Assembly: GCF_002930645.1 (NCBI RefSeq)
Contig: NZ_PSNW01000011.1
Coordinates: 62,001 to 126,000, forward strand
Origin: Solimonas fluminis
Lineage (GTDB): Bacteria; Pseudomonadota; Gammaproteobacteria; Nevskiales; Nevskiaceae
DNA length: 64,000 nt
Direction: 5' to 3'
Each line of letters starts with the position of its first letter. Positions within the stretch are counted from its first letter, which is position 1. The position numbers and the translations under genes are program-made. Below the pieces are notes generated by a model. It worked only from the letters and a program-made list of their open reading frames with translations. It was not told the origin of the DNA and made no database searches. Of this stretch, positions 61,981 through 64,000 are shown in pieces.

Positions 61981-63450
61981 TTGAAACTCCTGGCACGCCC
62001 CTGGCCGCTGTTCCTGCTGGCGGTCGCGGTATCGCTGTACCGCTACATCGCCTGGGGCATGGCCGACGGACTCAGCCTGCTCGGCGACGAGGCGCAGTAC
62101 TGGACCTGGGCGCAGGCCCCGGCCTGGGGCTACTACGCCAAGCCTCCGATGATCGCCTGGCTGATCCACCTGGCGGAAAGGCTCTGGGGCAGCGATGCCG
62201 AGTGGGTGATGAAGAGCATCCCACTGGTCCTCTACCCGCTGACCACGATGCTGGTCTATGCGCTGGGCCGCCGCCTCTACGACCCCGCTGCCGGCCGCGA
62301 TGCCGCGCTGCTGTTCCTGCTGATGCCGGCGCTGTTCCTGTCGTCCGTGCTGGCCACCCCGGACGTGCCGCTGCTGCTGTTCTGGGCCGGGGCGCTGTGG
62401 TTCCTGTGGGCGGCGCTGGAGCACGACCGCTGGCGCGACTGGCTGCTATTGGGCATCTGCTGCGGACTGGGCCTGCTGTCCCGGTACAACATGGCCTTGT
62501 TCGCCTTCGGCGTGCTGGCCTTTGCCCTGGGCCATCCGGCCGAACGCCGGCTGCTGCTCAACCCGCGCCTGTACGCGGCCGCCGGCATCGCCGCGCTGGT
62601 GCTGCTGCCCAACCTGCTGTGGAGCCTGGACCACGAGCTGGCAAGCTTCCGCCGCCCTGCGGAAATCCCCGAGCCCGGCGGCCCGCTGATCCACCCTCGC
62701 GCCTTCCTGGAGTTCTTCGGCGCACAGTTCGGCGTTTTCGGCCCCATCAGCTTCGCGCTGCTGCTGCTGGGCCTGGCGCGCCTGCCGATGTGGCGCCGCG
62801 CCACGCGCGAGCTGCGCTTCCTGCTGGCCTTCTGCGCCGCCCCCCTGCTGCTGATCTGCGGCATCGCCCTCCTGTACCAGGCCCCTGCTGACTGGGGCGC
62901 GCCGTTGTACCTGGCCGCCGCGGTGCTGGTGGCCACGCTGTTCCGCGAGCGGCGCCCGTGGATCGTCCGGGCGCTGGCAGTGAATGCCGCGCTGGGCGTG
63001 GTCCTGTACCACTACCCGGCCGCGCTCAAGGCCGCGGGAGTACCGCTGCAGCCGCGCTACGATGCCTATCAGCGCATCCGCGGCTGGGACGCGATCGGCT
63101 ACCAGGCCCAGCGCCTGATGCAGGAGTACGGCGACCTGCGCCTGCTGACCGACGAGGGCCAGCTGGCCGCCTCCCTGCTCTACTACGCCCGGCCCCTGCA
63201 GGAACCGCGGGTCTGGGCACCGCCGGGGCACCCGCCGCGCAACCACTACGAGCTGGCCATTCCGCTGCGGGAAGGCGACACCGGCGCCTTCCTCTGGGTG
63301 ACGGCGGGACCGGCTGCCACCGAGGTGCTGGTGCGCTTCCGCCACTTCGAGCGCCTGCCCGACCTGGAGGCCGAGCCCTACCCCGGCCTGCGCCGCCGCT
63401 ACGAGGTTTGGCGCGTGGAGGGCTTCAAGGGCTACGAGCCGAAGCCCTAG
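61981..63450 (+). CDS. GT39/ArnT-like membrane glycosyltransferase
   Basis: The 489-residue protein has about ten membrane helices and the GT-C pattern: an early periplasmic acidic motif ([13 protein letters not shown]), [12 protein letters not shown], then [22 protein letters not shown] soluble C-terminal part (about 370-489) follows. It probably transfers a sugar from a polyprenyl-phosphate donor to lipid or protein in the periplasm; acceptor is unknown. The start is TTG at 61981, with no strong ribosome site, 10 bases after holC. Confidence 0.85.
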   Translation: MKLLARPWPLFLLAVAVSLYRYIAWGMADGLSLLGDEAQYWTWAQAPAWGYYAKPPMIAWLIHLAERLWGSDAEWVMKSIPLVLYPLTTMLVYALGRRLYDPAAGRDAALLFLLMPALFLSSVLATPDVPLLLFWAGALWFLWAALEHDRWRDWLLLGICCGLGLLSRYNMALFAFGVLAFALGHPAERRLLLNPRLYAAAGIAALVLLPNLLWSLDHELASFRRPAEIPEPGGPLIHPRAFLEFFGAQFGVFGPISFALLLLGLARLPMWRRATRELRFLLAFCAAPLLLICGIALLYQAPADWGAPLYLAAAVLVATLFRERRPWIVRALAVNAALGVVLYHYPAALKAAGVPLQPRYDAYQRIRGWDAIGYQAQRLMQEYGDLRLLTDEGQLAASLLYYARPLQEPRVWAPPGHPPRNHYELAIPLREGDTGAFLWVTAGPAATEVLVRFRHFERLPDLEAEPYPGLRRRYEVWRVEGFKGYEPKP

Positions 63451-63569
63451 CCCGTCCGCCCGGCAACCGGCCCGGGGACGCTCCGGTCACTGCGGCCCGC
63501 GCTGTTTTTTTGTACTCTGTGCGGCCGTTTTGCGCGCCGCGCGAATCCCCCGATAAGACGCTGAATCCT

Positions 63570-64000
63570 ATGGACAAGACCTACGAACCCCGCGCCATCG
63601 AATCCCGCTGGTGCGAGGCCTGGGAAAAGAACGGCTGGTACACCCCGGAAACCGTCGCGCGGATCCGCGGCGGCGACCGCGCCGCGATGCCGCCGTACAG
63701 CATCATGATCCCGCCGCCGAACGTCACCGGCACGCTGCACATGGGCCACGCCTTCCAGCACTCGGTGATGGACGCGCTGACGCGCTACCACCGCATGCGC
63801 GGCTTCGACACCCTGTGGCTGCCCGGCACCGACCACGCCGGCATCGCCACCCAGATGGTGGTGGAGCGCCAGCTCGCCGCGCAGGGCATCAAGCGCACCG
63901 ACCTGGGCCGCGAGAAGTTCCTGGAGAAGGTCTGGGAGTGGAAGGAGTACTCCGGCAACACCATCACCACCCAGATCCGCCGCATGGGCAACTCCGTCGA
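63570..64000 (+). CDS. valS: valyl-tRNA synthetase, 5' part (runs off the window)
   Basis: The first 143 residues are present. They begin [20 protein letters not shown] and contain the class I HIGH motif as HMGHAF after [10 protein letters not shown], plus the editing-proximal [14 protein letters not shown], all specific to ValS. The rest is outside the window. Position after holC fits, apart from the inserted glycosyltransferase gene. TACTCT near 63513 may be its -10 element. Confidence 0.97.
   Translation, partial: MDKTYEPRAIESRWCEAWEKNGWYTPETVARIRGGDRAAMPPYSIMIPPPNVTGTLHMGHAFQHSVMDALTRYHRMRGFDTLWLPGTDHAGIATQMVVERQLAAQGIKRTDLGREKFLEKVWEWKEYSGNTITTQIRRMGNSV

Overview
The window looks like a chromosomal segment from a GC-rich gammaproteobacterium. 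Gene order supports this: nnr-tsaE-amiC-mutL-miaA-hfq-hflX-hflK-hflC-DUF2065-hisZ-purA, rpsF-rpsR-rplI-dnaB-alr, lptG/lptF divergent from pepA-holC-valS, and pcnB-folK-dNK-panB-panC-panD are all typical of that class. hisZ instead of a short-form-only HisG, the FHA/PP2C/CHASE2-kinase trio and REP-like palindromes of the GGGAGCGGC type suggest the Xanthomonadales/Nevskiales (Solimonas-like) side. The genus is an inference; no 16S gene is present.

Layout. 1-2.7 kb: edge of a metallo-beta-lactamase-fold hydrolase, then ypjD and a CNNM/CorC protein. 2.7-8.4 kb: radA, divergent from a phospho-signalling cassette (CHASE2 Ser/Thr kinase, PP2C phosphatase, twin-FHA protein) closed by a terminator. 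8.4-12.6 kb: REP-like palindromes, then alr, dnaB, rplI, rpsR, rpsF read leftwards. 12.6-22.5 kb: a seven-gene leftward operon preceded by a guanidine-I (ykkC) riboswitch and a sigma-54-type promoter. It encodes an ABC importer, two DUF1989 proteins (carboxyguanidine deiminase), a biotin carboxylase usually labelled urea carboxylase, and allophanate hydrolase. Together these form a guanidine-to-ammonia nitrogen pathway. 22.6-24.7 kb: an outer-membrane barrel protein and a FecR-domain protein, unrecognised as a pair. 24.8-30.5 kb: rlmB, a beta-propeller phytase-like lipoprotein, its TonB-dependent receptor and an OmpA-type lipoprotein. These last three interrupt the usual rnr-rlmB neighbourhood.

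30.5-47.3 kb: rnr, tRNA-Leu(CAG), purA, hisZ, DUF2065, a 269-bp MITE-like nested palindrome, hflC, hflK, hflX, hfq, miaA, mutL, amiC, tsaE, nnr, with queG divergent. 47.3-55.7 kb: a PA2778/PA2779-type cysteine peptidase pair, pgi, a 2OG-Fe(II) oxygenase, the pantothenate genes panD-panC-panB, a deoxynucleoside kinase, folK and pcnB. The pcnB gene has no ATG/GTG/TTG upstream of its conserved start region and probably begins at AUC. 55.8-64 kb: tRNA-Glu(CTC) with a 26-bp terminator stem, a hairpin-rich spacer, a glutathione peroxidase, an RDD membrane protein, lptG/lptF, pepA, holC, a GT39-type glycosyltransferase and the 5' end of valS.

Most genes are housekeeping. The items I would look at first are the guanidine operon with its double control, the unusual pcnB start, the MITE-like element that supplies both gene borders at hflC/DUF2065, the phytase/receptor insertion, and the shared threonine motifs in the kinase/FHA cassette. 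I found no CRISPR array, prophage, intact insertion sequence or defence island.
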